Positions 25,237 to 34,399 of a DNA stretch of 64,000 bases are shown here, piece by piece; within the stretch, counting starts at the first letter, position 1, and each line of letters begins with the position of its first letter. The notes beneath the pieces were generated by a model that was given only the letters and a program-made list of their open reading frames with translations, made no database searches and was not told where the DNA came from. The stretch spans positions 310,001-374,000 of the forward strand of contig CAWCHI010000015.1 in assembly GCA_963795335.1 (NCBI GenBank), given 5' to 3'. A program made the translations under genes and the position numbers. The stretch is from Trebonia sp963795335 (lineage in GTDB: Bacteria; Actinomycetota; Actinomycetes; Streptosporangiales; Streptosporangiaceae).

Positions 25237-27609
25237 TCAGGAGGACGTCGCGCTCGTCATGGCGGACGCCGACGGGCTGGCCGAGGCCGAGGTGCCGTTG
25301 ATCATGCGCTGGCTCAGGGTCACGTTGGCCGTGCCCGCCACCAGGTCGTTGCCGAACTGTTCGAGCTGATTGTCCTGCGCGGTGGTCTTCGGTGTGGTCC
25401 CGTTGACGTACTCGGACCAGGTCAGGATCAGGTAGTGGCCCTTGAACTCCGCCTCGACCACACCGGTGCCGTTGCCGAGCTTGCTCGCGACCCCCTTGGC
25501 CGCGGTCAGCGGCGCGATGAAGTCGCTCTGGCCGACGACCTTGCCCGCGTAGTGCGCCTCGTTGGTGCTCGACAGGTTGACCACCCCGATCGTGCCCATG
25601 ATCTTGCCGTCACCGGAGACGTAGCTGGCCCGTAGCACCTGGTTGCACTGACCCGACTTGAGCGCGCTGACCAGCGAGGAGCCGATGACCGCGGACGAGC
25701 AGGTCTTGTCGGTCTTGGTGGACACCAGTGAGTAGGAGATCTTGTCGGTCTCGTTGGTGAACGCGGGCGGGTAGAGCTCGGCTGTGGTGAGCGGGGTCGG
25801 GTCGAGGGCCCGCGTCTCGATGTGGCAGTAGGTACCGAGCTTCTGGCAGGCCTGCGTCGACGGCGCCGCGCTGCCGGTCGGCAGCGGACCGCTCGCATTC
25901 GGGTTGCTGCCGGCCGCCTGGTGCCTGAACGCGAAGGCATAGAGCGCCACGCCGATGATGCCGACCGCGACTACGGCCAGCGCCGCCAGCAGCAGGCGCT
26001 TGCCGCGCAGCGGCCCGCGCGCCCTCCCACCGCCACGCGCCCGCCGGCCGCCGCCCCCCGTGGCGGTGTCGGGCCCGTCGCCGTACTCGTCCTGGTAAGT
26101 ATCCCCGGCTGGATCGAAGCGCCCGTACTCGCTGGCCCCGTACTCGCTGGCCCCGTAGCCGCTGGCCCCGTAGCCGCTGGCCCCGTATTCGCTCGTCCCG
26201 TATTCGCTGGCCCCCCTGGGCGTCCGGCCCGGGCCATAGGCGTCATAGCCGGCCGCGGAGTCGCCGTAGGCGTCATAGCCGTCCTCGACCGCGGTCCCGC
26301 CGTAGCCGTCGGTCCGGCCGCCCGTGCCCCCCTGCCCGTAGCCCGGGTAGGCGGCGGTGCCCGGGTAGGCGTCGTCCGGCCCATTCTGCTGGGCAGTCTG
26401 TGAGCCGTTGCGCTGGGCCTGCTGGGCACCGTGACGCGGGGCCGTCAGCGGCCCGGACACGGCCGGGAGGACCGACGTGGGCAGCTGGTCGGCGGCGAGC
26501 TGGCTAGACGCGGGGTAGTCGGCCGCCGGATCGCCCAGGGCGCCGCGCGGGCCGGTGCCGTACTCATCGCTGACCCGCCCGCTAAGCCGGTACGAGCCGG
26601 TGTCGGCGAAGCTGGCGCCGTTGGCGGCGGCGGGCTGCCCGCCGTACCAGTCGTTGCCGGCGTCCTGGGCTGGGTAGCCGCCTCCCTGGGCGGGATAACT
26701 GCCGCTGCCGTTCTGCGCGGCGTAACTTCCGCTGCCAGGCTGCGCGGCGTAACTTCCGCTGCCGCCGCGGGCCGGGTAACCGCCGCTGCCGTTCTGCGCG
26801 GCGTAGCTGCCGCTGCCGTTCGGCGCCTGGTAGCTGTCCCCGCTCGGCAGCGCAGGGTACCCGCCACGGCCGGCCTGGGGCGACTGGTAGCCGCCTGGCT
26901 GGCCGTAGCCAGCCGGACCGGAGTAGCTCGTGGGATCGGAGTAACCGGAGGAATCTGGGTAACCGGCAGTGCTGGAGGAGCCGGAAGCCGCCCCTGGGTA
27001 GCCGCTGTCGTCCGGGCCGGTGTAGCCGCGGGAGGGCTGCGCCTGGGAGCCGTCGTCCCGGCCGGGGTAGGAAGGGCCCAGATAGCCGGCTCCGGAGCTG
27101 GCGTGCGTCCCGCCGCCCAGGGCCTGGTAGTGCCCGCCGTCCGCGCTGTAGCCGCCGCCGGGCTGTTCGTAGCTTCCCTCGTCGTAGCTGGCCTGCCCGT
27201 AGCTGGCCTGCCCGTAGCTGGCCTGGCCGTAGCCCGCCTGCTCATAGCCGTCCTTGCCATAGCCGGGGGCGGGGGCGGGGCTGGCCTGGCCGTACCCGTA
27301 ATCCTGGTGCTCGGGGTAGCCGCCCCGATAGCCGTAGCCGCCAGCGGCGCCGCCGGCCTCGTAGTCGTACTGCCCCGGCTGCGACTGACCGTAGGGGGCG
27401 TCGTAGGGCTGCTGCTGGCCGTGGGACGGCGCGTACTGGCCGTCTTGCTGCTCGTATCCCGGCTGGCCCTGGTCGGGGTAGCCCGCGTCTGCGCGGTAGC
27501 CATCGCCAGCGCCGTCCGCTGCCGGATAGCCATCAGACGACGAGTGCCAAGGAGTTTCGCGCCCCCAGGTCCCCTGCGTGGCGGAGACGTCTTCACCTCG
27601 GTATGCCAT
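25237..27609 (-). CDS. Single-pass membrane protein with long Gly/Tyr/Gln-rich cytoplasmic part
   Basis: 790 residues; no function recognised. I chose the ATG at 27609 (MAYRGEDVSATQGTWGRE) because residues upstream look non-coding and overlap promoter-like sequence. Residues ~1-550 are low complexity, with repeated units such as SYGQA, GSGSYAAQ and SEYGA. A basic stretch (RRARGGGRARGPLRGKR) precedes one membrane helix (LLLAALAVVAVGIIGVALYAF). The last ~210 residues form a probable extracytoplasmic domain with cysteines in TQACQKLGTYCHIETR, KTCSSA and GQCNQV, then a Ser/Ala-rich end. Streptomyces has uncharacterised genes at this place between truA and rplM, as I recall. The tail resembles prion-like FUS segments, which is only a compositional likeness. 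Confidence 0.85.
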   Translation of the reverse strand: MAYRGEDVSATQGTWGRETPWHSSSDGYPAADGAGDGYRADAGYPDQGQPGYEQQDGQYAPSHGQQQPYDAPYGQSQPGQYDYEAGGAAGGYGYRGGYPEHQDYGYGQASPAPAPGYGKDGYEQAGYGQASYGQASYGQASYDEGSYEQPGGGYSADGGHYQALGGGTHASSGAGYLGPSYPGRDDGSQAQPSRGYTGPDDSGYPGAASGSSSTAGYPDSSGYSDPTSYSGPAGYGQPGGYQSPQAGRGGYPALPSGDSYQAPNGSGSYAAQNGSGGYPARGGSGSYAAQPGSGSYAAQNGSGSYPAQGGGYPAQDAGNDWYGGQPAAANGASFADTGSYRLSGRVSDEYGTGPRGALGDPAADYPASSQLAADQLPTSVLPAVSGPLTAPRHGAQQAQRNGSQTAQQNGPDDAYPGTAAYPGYGQGGTGGRTDGYGGTAVEDGYDAYGDSAAGYDAYGPGRTPRGASEYGTSEYGASGYGASGYGASEYGASEYGRFDPAGDTYQDEYGDGPDTATGGGGRRARGGGRARGPLRGKRLLLAALAVVAVGIIGVALYAFAFRHQAAGSNPNASGPLPTGSAAPSTQACQKLGTYCHIETRALDPTPLTTAELYPPAFTNETDKISYSLVSTKTDKTCSSAVIGSSLVSALKSGQCNQVLRASYVSGDGKIMGTIGVVNLSSTNEAHYAGKVVGQSDFIAPLTAAKGVASKLGNGTGVVEAEFKGHYLILTWSEYVNGTTPKTTAQDNQLEQFGNDLVAGTANVTLSQRMINGTSASASPSASAMTSATSS
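26122..26211 (-). repeat. 15-base tandem repeats (SEYGA/SGYGA)
   Basis: Six imperfect 15-base units within 26122-26211 encode alternating E-Y-G-A-S and G-Y-G-A-S pentapeptides in the 790-residue membrane protein. Most differences between units fall on Tyr/Glu codon pairs, showing expansion followed by drift. Confidence 0.85.
27183..27240 (-). repeat. 15-base tandem repeats (SYGQA)
   Basis: Four near-identical 15-base units encode G-Y-G-Q-A and S-Y-G-Q-A pentapeptides in the N-terminal part of the same membrane protein. Further related units (GSYAAQNGSG type) lie at 26690-26820. Confidence 0.85.
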
Positions 27610-27651
27610 ACCACTGAGACTAGCGTTAGCACCAGTTGCGACACGGGCAGA

Positions 27652-27678
27652 TGTATATTTTGGGTCTCGAAAGGGCAA
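27652..27678 (-). promoter_or_regulatory. Candidate promoter for the Gly/Tyr-rich membrane protein
   Basis: On the minus strand TTGCCC (plus 27673-27678) is followed after 15 bases by TATACA (plus 27652-27657), or after 17 bases by TACATC. Transcription would begin about 35 bases before the ATG at 27609. Confidence 0.35.
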
Positions 27679-27797
27679 CGGCGGGAACTGTGCGTACCAC
27701 GCTCTCTCAGCACCGGCCGCCTTCGGCCAGAAGTGCGGCGGACACCGCCACGTGCGGTAGACTCGTGCGGTAGACGGCAGAGGAGTCTGCGCGCACT

Positions 27798-27826
27798 TTG
27801 GCAGCGGGCGTGGATTCGAGTATGCT
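27798..27826 (+). promoter_or_regulatory. Promoter for rplM-rpsI
   Basis: TTGGCA (27798-27803) and TATGCT (27821-27826) are exactly 17 bases apart, a good housekeeping-sigma match, giving a leader of about 125 bases before rplM. The 350-base gap 27610-27959 also holds a duplicated GTGCGGTAGAC motif (27753-27763 and 27766-27776), whose TAGACT boxes could be a second start region, and the minus-strand promoter candidate. No gene is seen in the gap. Confidence 0.6.
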
Positions 27827-27959
27827 GCGTTGGCGTCATCCGCGACGAGCAGCATTTCCGGCTGCGCCGACCCAGGCACCTAGACCGTCCGGTAGCTCAC
27901 TTGGGGCTTAGGTAGCAGGGTCCTGAGGATCACGAACCACATGCGAAGGCTAAACGACT

Positions 27960-28403
27960 GTGCGCACTTTCAGCCCGAAGGACAGTGACATCACGCGTCA
28001 GTGGCATGTCATCGACGCCACCGACGTCGTGCTCGGCCGCCTGGCCAGCCATGTGGCGGTGCTGCTGCGGGGCAAGCACAAGCCCATTTTCGCTCCGCAC
28101 GTCGACACCGGTGACTTCGTCATTGTCGTCAACGCGGACAAGGTCTCGCTCAGCGGGGCCAAGCTCGAGAACAAGAAGGCGTACCGGCACTCGGGCTACC
28201 CGGGCGGCCTGCGCGCGGTCAGCTACGCGGACCTGATGGCCAAGCACCCCGAGCGGGCCGTCGAGAAGGCGGTCAAGGGGATGCTCCCCAAGAACTCGCT
28301 TGGCCGCAAGACGATGAGCAAGCTCAAGGTCTACGCCGGCCCGGCGCACCCGCACCAGGCTCAGCAGCCGCAGCCGTACGAGATCCAGCAGATTTCGCAG
28401 TAG
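27960..28403 (+). CDS. rplM: 50S ribosomal protein L13
   Basis: L13 is an early 50S assembly protein. 147 residues from GTG at 27960 (MRTFSPKDSDITRQWHVIDA), with the conserved LGRLASHVAVLLRGKHKP and RHSGYPGGLRAVSY segments and GMLPKNSLGRKTMSKLKVYAG. Forms an operon with rpsI. Confidence 0.98.
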   Translation: MRTFSPKDSDITRQWHVIDATDVVLGRLASHVAVLLRGKHKPIFAPHVDTGDFVIVVNADKVSLSGAKLENKKAYRHSGYPGGLRAVSYADLMAKHPERAVEKAVKGMLPKNSLGRKTMSKLKVYAGPAHPHQAQQPQPYEIQQISQ

Positions 28404-28432
28404 CGCCGCTAGGGAACGTGAGGAACAGCAAC

Positions 28433-28984
28433 GTGGCCGAGCCCACTGGCGTCGAGGCGCCCGCAGATGAGACGGCATTTTTCGACCCGGAGAACGCGGC
28501 CGAAGCAGCCACCGACGGCGAGGAAGTAGTCCCGTCGGAGTACACCACCGAGTCGGCCGAGGCGGCCGGCCCGCGCGCCACCAGCCGCCCGGTAGTCACC
28601 GGCCACGCCAACGGCACCGGCCGTCGCAAGGAGGCCGTCGCCCGGGTGCGCATCGTCCCCGGCACCGGCCAGTGGACGATCAACGGCCGCACGCTTGAGG
28701 CTTACTTCCCGAACAAGGTGCACCAGCAGATCGTCAGCGAGCCGTTCGTGACGCTCGGCGCCGAGGGCCAGTTTGACGTTATTTCGCGTATCGACGGCGG
28801 TGGCACCACCGGTCAGGCTGGTGCTCTGCGCCTCGGCGTGGCCCGGGCGCTGATCCTGGTGGACCCGGAGAGCCGTCCGCCGCTGAAGAAGGCGGGCTTC
28901 CTGACCCGGGACCCGCGGGTCAAGGAGCGCAAGAAGTACGGTCTCAAGAAGGCCCGCAAGGCGCCCCAGTACTCCAAGCGCTAG
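28433..28984 (+). CDS. rpsI: 30S ribosomal protein S9
   Basis: S9 contacts P-site tRNA through its C-terminal tail (KKARKAPQYSKR). I start at GTG 28433 (MAEPTGVEAPADE), which has AGGA eight bases upstream; GTG at 28418 is possible and adds five residues. 183 residues, with an acidic N-terminal extension of about 60 residues as in Streptomyces. The core begins at GTGRRKEAVARVRIVPG. Confidence 0.95.
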   Translation: MAEPTGVEAPADETAFFDPENAAEAATDGEEVVPSEYTTESAEAAGPRATSRPVVTGHANGTGRRKEAVARVRIVPGTGQWTINGRTLEAYFPNKVHQQIVSEPFVTLGAEGQFDVISRIDGGGTTGQAGALRLGVARALILVDPESRPPLKKAGFLTRDPRVKERKKYGLKKARKAPQYSKR

Positions 28985-29014
28985 CCGCCGGCTGGCCTGC
29001 GCAGAGCTGCCGAC

Positions 29015-30418
29015 ATGGGCCGAATCTTCGGTACTGACGGTGTTCGCGGGGTTGCCGGGGTTGACCTGACGGTCCAGCTCGCGCTGGACCTGGCGGTCGC
29101 GGCGGTGCCGGTCCTGGCACCGGCTGCGGCCAAGACCGGTCACCCCGGCCGCCCGGTCGCGGTGATCGGGCGCGACTCCCGCGCTTCCGGTGACTTCCTC
29201 GAGGCGGCGGTAGTTGCCGGGCTGGCGAGCGCCGGGGTGGACGTGCTCCGCCTCGGGGTCATCCCCACTCCCGGCGTCGCCTACCTCACCGGGGCACTTA
29301 ACGCCGACTTCGGTGTCGTGCTGTCCGCCAGCCACAACCCTGCCGCCGACAACGGGATCAAGTTCTTCGGCCAGGCCGGCGTCAAGCTGCCGGACGCGAC
29401 CGAGGACCAGATCGAAGCCCAGCTGTGGGAGACACGGCTCCGGCAGGCCGGGACCACGGCGAACGGCGGTGACCGGGCCGACCCCCCCGCCTTCGGCTTC
29501 GGCCGGGTCACCGACGCCTACTCAGCGAACGAGACCTACCTGGATCACCTGCTCGCCACCGTGCCGCAGGCGCCCGACGGGCAGCCGCCCCTGCAAGGGC
29601 TGCGGGTGGTCGTCGACTGCGCCCACGGTGCCGCCTACAGCCTCGGGCCGCGGGCCCTGCGCCGGGCCGGGGCCGAAGTGATCGCGATCGGGGCCGCGCC
29701 GGACGGGGTCAACATCAACGCGGGCGTTGGCTCCACCCACCTGGAGACGCTGGCGGCGGCGGTCGTGGAGCACGGGGCTGACGCCGGCCTCGCGTTCGAC
29801 GGTGACGCCGACCGCTGCCTGGCCATCGACGGCGACGGGCAGCCGCTCGACGGCGACCAGATCCTGACCGTGCTCGCGTCGCAGCTCAAGCGGACCGGCC
29901 AGCTAGCGGGCGACACGGTGGTCGTCACGGTGATGTCGAACCTCGGATTCCACGCCGCGATGCGGGAAGCGGGCATCGCCGTCATCGAGACCCCCGTCGG
30001 CGACAAGCACGTCTACGCCGCCCTGCGTGACGGCGGCTTCGTCCTCGGCGGTGAGCAGTCCGGGCACATCATCCAGATGGGCCACGCCACCACCGGCGAC
30101 GGCGTGCTGACCGGACTGCACCTGCTGGCCGCGATCAACCGCAGCGGCGTCTCCGTCTCGGCCGCGGCCAAGATGATGACCAGGTACCCGCAGGTTCTCG
30201 TCAACGTCCGGGGCGACAAGGACCGGGCGATGGCCGACCCGTCCGTGGCCGACGCGGTGACCGCCGCCACCGCCCAGCTGGGTGATGCGGGCCGGGTGCT
30301 GCTCCGGCCGAGCGGCACCGAGCCGGTCATCCGGGTTATGGTCGAGGCCCGCGAGTCCGGCCTCGCCGAGCAGGTGGCGGAGCAGCTGGCGGGCACCGTG
30401 CGGGCGGCGATGACATGA
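29015..30418 (+). CDS. glmM: Phosphoglucosamine mutase
   Basis: Converts glucosamine-6-phosphate to glucosamine-1-phosphate for UDP-GlcNAc and peptidoglycan. 467 residues. The phosphorylated serine lies in LSASHNPAADNGIKFFG (near residue 106), the metal loop is DGDADR and the substrate-phosphate motif is RPSGTEPVIRVMVE. Start ATG 29015 gives MGRIFGTDGVRG. It overlaps acpS by four bases and heads a cell-envelope and tRNA-modification cluster. Confidence 0.97.
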   Translation: MGRIFGTDGVRGVAGVDLTVQLALDLAVAAVPVLAPAAAKTGHPGRPVAVIGRDSRASGDFLEAAVVAGLASAGVDVLRLGVIPTPGVAYLTGALNADFGVVLSASHNPAADNGIKFFGQAGVKLPDATEDQIEAQLWETRLRQAGTTANGGDRADPPAFGFGRVTDAYSANETYLDHLLATVPQAPDGQPPLQGLRVVVDCAHGAAYSLGPRALRRAGAEVIAIGAAPDGVNINAGVGSTHLETLAAAVVEHGADAGLAFDGDADRCLAIDGDGQPLDGDQILTVLASQLKRTGQLAGDTVVVTVMSNLGFHAAMREAGIAVIETPVGDKHVYAALRDGGFVLGGEQSGHIIQMGHATTGDGVLTGLHLLAAINRSGVSVSAAAKMMTRYPQVLVNVRGDKDRAMADPSVADAVTAATAQLGDAGRVLLRPSGTEPVIRVMVEARESGLAEQVAEQLAGTVRAAMT

Positions 30419-30798
30419 TCGTCGGCGTCGGCATCGACGTCGTCGGCATTCCCCGCTTCACCGAGGCGCTCGCCCGGACGCCCGCGCTGGCCACCCGCCT
30501 GTTCACCGAAAGCGAACAGCGTCTTCCGCCGCACTCCCTGGCTGCGCGTTTCGCCGCGAAGGAGGCCCTGGCCAAGTCCCTGGGCGCGCCCCGGGGCCTG
30601 CTCTGGACCGACGCCGAGGTCGTCACCGCGGCTGACGGGCGCCCCAGGCTCAGCGTCCGCGGCACCGTCGCGGCCGCCGCCGACCGCCTCGGGGTCGCCT
30701 GCTGGCACCTGTCGCTGAGCCACGACGCGGGCGTGGCCAGCGCTGTCGTCATCGCCGAGGGCACCCCGGGCCGCCCGGGCGGCCTGGGCTGGGTCTGA
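30415..30798 (+). CDS. acpS: Holo-[acyl-carrier-protein] synthase
   Basis: Transfers phosphopantetheine from CoA to acyl carrier protein. 127 residues (MIVGVGIDVVGIPRF) with metal-binding Asp in GIDVV, the Glu of RFAAKEALAKSLG, and WHLSLSHDAGVASAVV near the end. Translationally coupled to glmM. Confidence 0.96.
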   Translation: MIVGVGIDVVGIPRFTEALARTPALATRLFTESEQRLPPHSLAARFAAKEALAKSLGAPRGLLWTDAEVVTAADGRPRLSVRGTVAAAADRLGVACWHLSLSHDAGVASAVVIAEGTPGRPGGLGWV

Positions 30799-30882
30799 CG
30801 CGGTCCCCGCGGGCTCGCCCCGCAGCCGGCAACGGACGTCCCGGCGAGGCTTGCGGCCGCCTCACAGGGAAGACTAGGCACC

Positions 30883-32541
30883 ATGCGCGATGCTTACTCG
30901 GTTGACCAGGTACGGGCGGCGGAAGCGGTGCTGATGGCCCGGCTGCCGGACGGGACCCTGATGCAGCGGGCCGCGGCCGGCCTGGCCGCCGTGTGCGCGG
31001 ACCTGCTGCGCACCTCGCCCGGCGGCGTGTACGGGGCCCGGGTGACCGTCCTCGCCGGGACCGGCGACAACGGCGGCGACGCACTGTACGCGGGCGAGCG
31101 GCTGGCTCGCCGCGGCGCGGCGGTGACCGCCGTCGCCGCTGGCGCCCGCATCCACCAGGCGGCGGCCCGGGCGCTGGCGGAGGCCGGAGGCCGCATCATC
31201 CCGGCCGCCACCGCCGGCGACACCCAGCCCGGCGACACTGAGCCTGGCGGCGCTCAGCGCGGTCAGCCCACGGGAGGCCCCGGGGATGAGGCCCGGCGTG
31301 CGATCGAGCAGGCCGACCTGATCATCGACGGCATGCTCGGCATCGGTGGCAAGGGAGGGCTGCGCGAGCCGCAGGCGACCCTCGCCCGGCTCGCGGAGGA
31401 CGCGCCGCACGCGGTCACCGTCGCGGTCGACCTGCCGTCCGGGATCAACGCCGACACCGGCGAAGTCGACGGGGCCGCCGTCCGGGCCGACGTCACCGTC
31501 ACGTTCGGCGCGATCAAGCCCGGGCTGCTGATCGACCCGGGCGCCGGGCAGGCCGGCGTGGTCGAGCTGGTCGACATCGGCCTCGGGCCGTCCCTGGCCG
31601 GGCCGCCGTCTGCGCGGGCGCCGCAGTCGGGCGATATCGAGGACATGCTGCCCCGCCCGACCGCGGAATCGGACAAGTACCGGCGCGGCGTCCTGGGCCT
31701 GCTGGCCGGGAGCGACCGGTTCACCGGGGCCGCGCTGCTCGCCACCGGCGGGGCGGTCCACGGCGGGGCCGGCATGGTCCGGCTGGTGACGTTCCCCGGT
31801 GCCGCCAGCGCTGTGCGCCAGGTCCACCCGGAAGTGGTCATCACTGAGCTGGCCGGGGGAACCAGCATCCGTTCGGAATCCTCTTCCTACAATCCGCCCG
31901 CGGGCGGCGGGGACGACGGCGCACCGCGGTTCCCCGACGACGTGGGCCGGGTCCAGGCGTGGGCGGCGGGGTCGGGCATGGGGACCGACGACGCCGCCGC
32001 CGAGCGGCTGGCGGGCATCCTCGCCACCCCGCTGCCTGTGCTGGTCGACGCCGACGGGCTGACCGTGCTCGCCCGGCACCCGGAGCTGCTCCCGCGGACC
32101 GCTCCCACCCTGATCACCCCGCACGCGGGGGAGCTTGGCCGGCTGCTCGGGGCCGACCCGGCCGACATCGAGGCGCGGCGGCTCGAGCACGCCCGCCGCG
32201 CGGCCGCCCAGCTCGGCCTGTGCGTGCTCCTCAAGGGATCGACGACGGTCGTCGCGACCCCCGACGGGGCCGACCCGGTGCTGGTGAACACCACTGGCAC
32301 CCCGTGGCTGGCCACCGCGGGCACCGGCGATGTGCTCGCCGGGCTGGCGGGGGCGCTGCTAGCGCAGGGCCTGCCCCCGTCCGGGGCCGCGATCGCCGCC
32401 GCCTACCTGCACGGGCTGGCCGCCCGGATCGCCGCGGCCGGCTCCGCCCGCAGGCCGTTCGCCGACGACTGGCCGGGTGAGGCGCCGATCGGCGCGGCCG
32501 ACGTCGCCGCCGCCATCCCGCAGGCGTTCCGCGCCCTGTAG
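30883..32541 (+). CDS. nnr: Bifunctional NAD(P)H-hydrate epimerase/dehydratase
   Basis: Repairs damaged NAD(P)H hydrates. 552 residues. The N-terminal YjeF epimerase domain (about 1-215) shows GTGDNGGDALYAGERLARRG and DLPSGINADTGEV. The C-terminal ADP-dependent dehydratase (about 225-552) shows LITPHAGELGRLLGAD and GTGDVLAGLAGALLAQG. A Gly/Asp/Thr-rich insertion around residues 110-128 is unconserved. The acpS-nnr-alr order is common in actinobacteria. Confidence 0.96.
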   Translation: MRDAYSVDQVRAAEAVLMARLPDGTLMQRAAAGLAAVCADLLRTSPGGVYGARVTVLAGTGDNGGDALYAGERLARRGAAVTAVAAGARIHQAAARALAEAGGRIIPAATAGDTQPGDTEPGGAQRGQPTGGPGDEARRAIEQADLIIDGMLGIGGKGGLREPQATLARLAEDAPHAVTVAVDLPSGINADTGEVDGAAVRADVTVTFGAIKPGLLIDPGAGQAGVVELVDIGLGPSLAGPPSARAPQSGDIEDMLPRPTAESDKYRRGVLGLLAGSDRFTGAALLATGGAVHGGAGMVRLVTFPGAASAVRQVHPEVVITELAGGTSIRSESSSYNPPAGGGDDGAPRFPDDVGRVQAWAAGSGMGTDDAAAERLAGILATPLPVLVDADGLTVLARHPELLPRTAPTLITPHAGELGRLLGADPADIEARRLEHARRAAAQLGLCVLLKGSTTVVATPDGADPVLVNTTGTPWLATAGTGDVLAGLAGALLAQGLPPSGAAIAAAYLHGLAARIAAAGSARRPFADDWPGEAPIGAADVAAAIPQAFRAL

Positions 32542-32612
32542 CGGGCGCGCCCCGCTGCCGCGGCGACCGTCCGGTGGGCCGCGGTCCAGCGCCCAGCCCC
32601 TAGCATGTGGGC

Positions 32613-33728
32613 ATGAACGGCCACGCGGAGGCGAGCGTCGATCTCGGCGCGATCAGCAGCAACATCGCCGCGCTGCGGGCGCACGTGACGCCCGCCGCGC
32701 TGATGGCGGTGGTGAAGGCGGACGGCTACGGCCATGGCGCCGTCCCGGCCGCCCGCGCGGCGGTCAGCGCCGGCGCCGACTGGCTCGGCGTGGTGCACGT
32801 GGCTGAGGCCCTGGAGCTCCGCCGGGCCGGCCTCGACGTTCCGCTGCTGTCGCTGATGGCGATCGGCACCGACGACCACGCGGCCGCCATCGCGGCCGGG
32901 GTCGACTTGTCGGCCGGGTCGGCCGGCATGGTGCGGCGGCTCGCCACCGCGGCCGCGGTGGCTGGCCGCCCGGCCCGGGTCCACCTGAAGGCCGACACCG
33001 GCCTCAGCCGGGGCGGCGCCACCGCGGCCGACTGGCCCTCGGTGCTGGCCGCCGCCCGCGCGGCCGCCAGCGACGGCCGCGTCGTCGTGGCCGGCTTGTG
33101 GTCGCACTTCGCCTCGGCCGACGACCCGGGCAACCCCTCGATCGAGGGGCAGCTGGCCGCGTTCAAGGACGCGCTGGCGGTGGCCGAGAGCGCGGGCATC
33201 ACCCCCGAGGTGCGGCACATCGCCAACACCGCGGCGGCCCTCGACGTACCGCAGGCGCGCTACGATCTGGTGCGGGTCGGCGGCGGCAGCTACGGCCTGG
33301 CCACCCTGCCCGGGGGGGCGCCGGCCTGGCTCCGCCCCGCGATGACCTTGCGGGCCCGGCTGGTCCTGGTCAAGCGGGTGCCCGCGGGGACCGGGGTGTC
33401 CTACGGGCACCGCTACGTCACGGACAGGGAGACAACCCTGGGACTGGTGCCGGTCGGCTACGCCGACGGGATCCCGCGCGGCGCCGCCGGGCTGCCGCTG
33501 GTGTTCGCGCGCGGGCGCCGCTGGCCGATCGCGGGCACGGTCTGCATGGACCAGCTGGTGGTGGACTTCGGCGACGAGCCGGTGGCGGAGGGAGACGAGG
33601 TCGTGCTGTTCGGACCGGGGGGGGACGGTGAGCCGACCGCCCAGGAGTGGGGCGAGGAGCTCGGCACGATCTCCTATGAGATCGCCACCGGCATCGGCCC
33701 GCGGGTGCCGAGGACCCACCATGAGTAG
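32613..33728 (+). CDS. alr: Alanine racemase
   Basis: PLP enzyme making D-alanine for peptidoglycan. The catalytic Lys is K35 in VVKADGYGHG; the second catalytic Tyr is in GTGVSYGHRY; VGYADGIPR and AGTVCMDQLVVDFG are further family motifs. I start at ATG 32613; GTG 32607 is a possible alternative. 371 residues. A TAGCAT box lies only about ten bases upstream, so the message might be nearly leaderless. Its 3' end overlaps tsaE by eight bases. Confidence 0.96.
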   Translation: MNGHAEASVDLGAISSNIAALRAHVTPAALMAVVKADGYGHGAVPAARAAVSAGADWLGVVHVAEALELRRAGLDVPLLSLMAIGTDDHAAAIAAGVDLSAGSAGMVRRLATAAAVAGRPARVHLKADTGLSRGGATAADWPSVLAAARAAASDGRVVVAGLWSHFASADDPGNPSIEGQLAAFKDALAVAESAGITPEVRHIANTAAALDVPQARYDLVRVGGGSYGLATLPGGAPAWLRPAMTLRARLVLVKRVPAGTGVSYGHRYVTDRETTLGLVPVGYADGIPRGAAGLPLVFARGRRWPIAGTVCMDQLVVDFGDEPVAEGDEVVLFGPGGDGEPTAQEWGEELGTISYEIATGIGPRVPRTHHE

Positions 33729-34322
33729 CGGGCCCGGGGTCTCGCTGCCCGGGGTCTCGCTGACCGTACCGACCGCGGCCGCGATGCGCGCGCTCGGCCG
33801 GTCCCTGGCCGCCCTGCTGCGGGCCGGCGACCTGGTCATCCTCAGCGGCGGCCTCGGGGCAGGCAAGACCACCCTGACCCAGGGCATCGGCGAGGGACTG
33901 GGCGTGCGCGGGCCAGTCACCTCGCCCACGTTCGTCATTGCCCGGGTCCACCCGCCGGCCGGCCAGGCTGGCCGGGTGGCGGACCTCGCGGCGCCGCGGC
34001 CGCCCCTGGTGCACGCCGACGCGTACCGGCTCGGCAGTGCCCTCGAACTGGACGACCTCGACCTCGACACGGACACGGCCGCGTCGGTGACGGTGGTGGA
34101 GTGGGGCGAGGGACTGGCCGAAGGCCTCGCGGCGAACCGGCTGGAGATCGCTATTACCGCGGCACCGCCCCCAGGGCCGGGGCGCGGCCCGGCCCGGGGG
34201 GCGGCACCGCCGATCCCGACGACCCGGCCGCGGACGTGCCCCGCACGGTGCGGATCACCGCCATTGGCGAGCGCTGGGAAGGCGTCCAGTTGCCCCTCGC
34301 GAACCTCGTCGATCGTCTATAG
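33721..34322 (+). CDS. tsaE: tRNA t6A biosynthesis ATPase TsaE (one frameshift)
   Basis: ATPase that assists TsaB-TsaD in making N6-threonylcarbamoyl-adenosine on tRNA. Start ATG 33721 inside the alr end. Motifs: P-loop GGLGAGKTTLTQG, TSPTFVIAR, HADAYRLGS and VEWGEGLAE. The frame changes by minus one at a run of six G (34196-34201). The new frame yields the natural-looking end VRITAIGERWEGVQLPLANLVDRL-stop at 34320, whereas the old frame runs into Cys/Ser-rich nonsense. A lost G in a homopolymer is likely. Confidence 0.93.
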
Positions 34323-34399
34323 TTCGGCTTTGTACTGGTTCTGATCTGTGCGTTCTACCTGGTCTCTAGGTCACTCACCCCCCTTCCCGGAGGCATGCC

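Noticed and set aside
26122..27240. Tandem 15-base repeats as a CRISPR array
   Set aside because: Units are contiguous, coding, in frame and without unique spacers of constant length.
26431..27915. Plus-strand 494-codon frame opposite the Gly/Tyr-rich protein
   Set aside because: It is a Val/Ala/Gly-rich mirror of the repeats, without a ribosome site, and runs into the rplM promoter; the minus-strand protein has a coherent helix plus outer domain.
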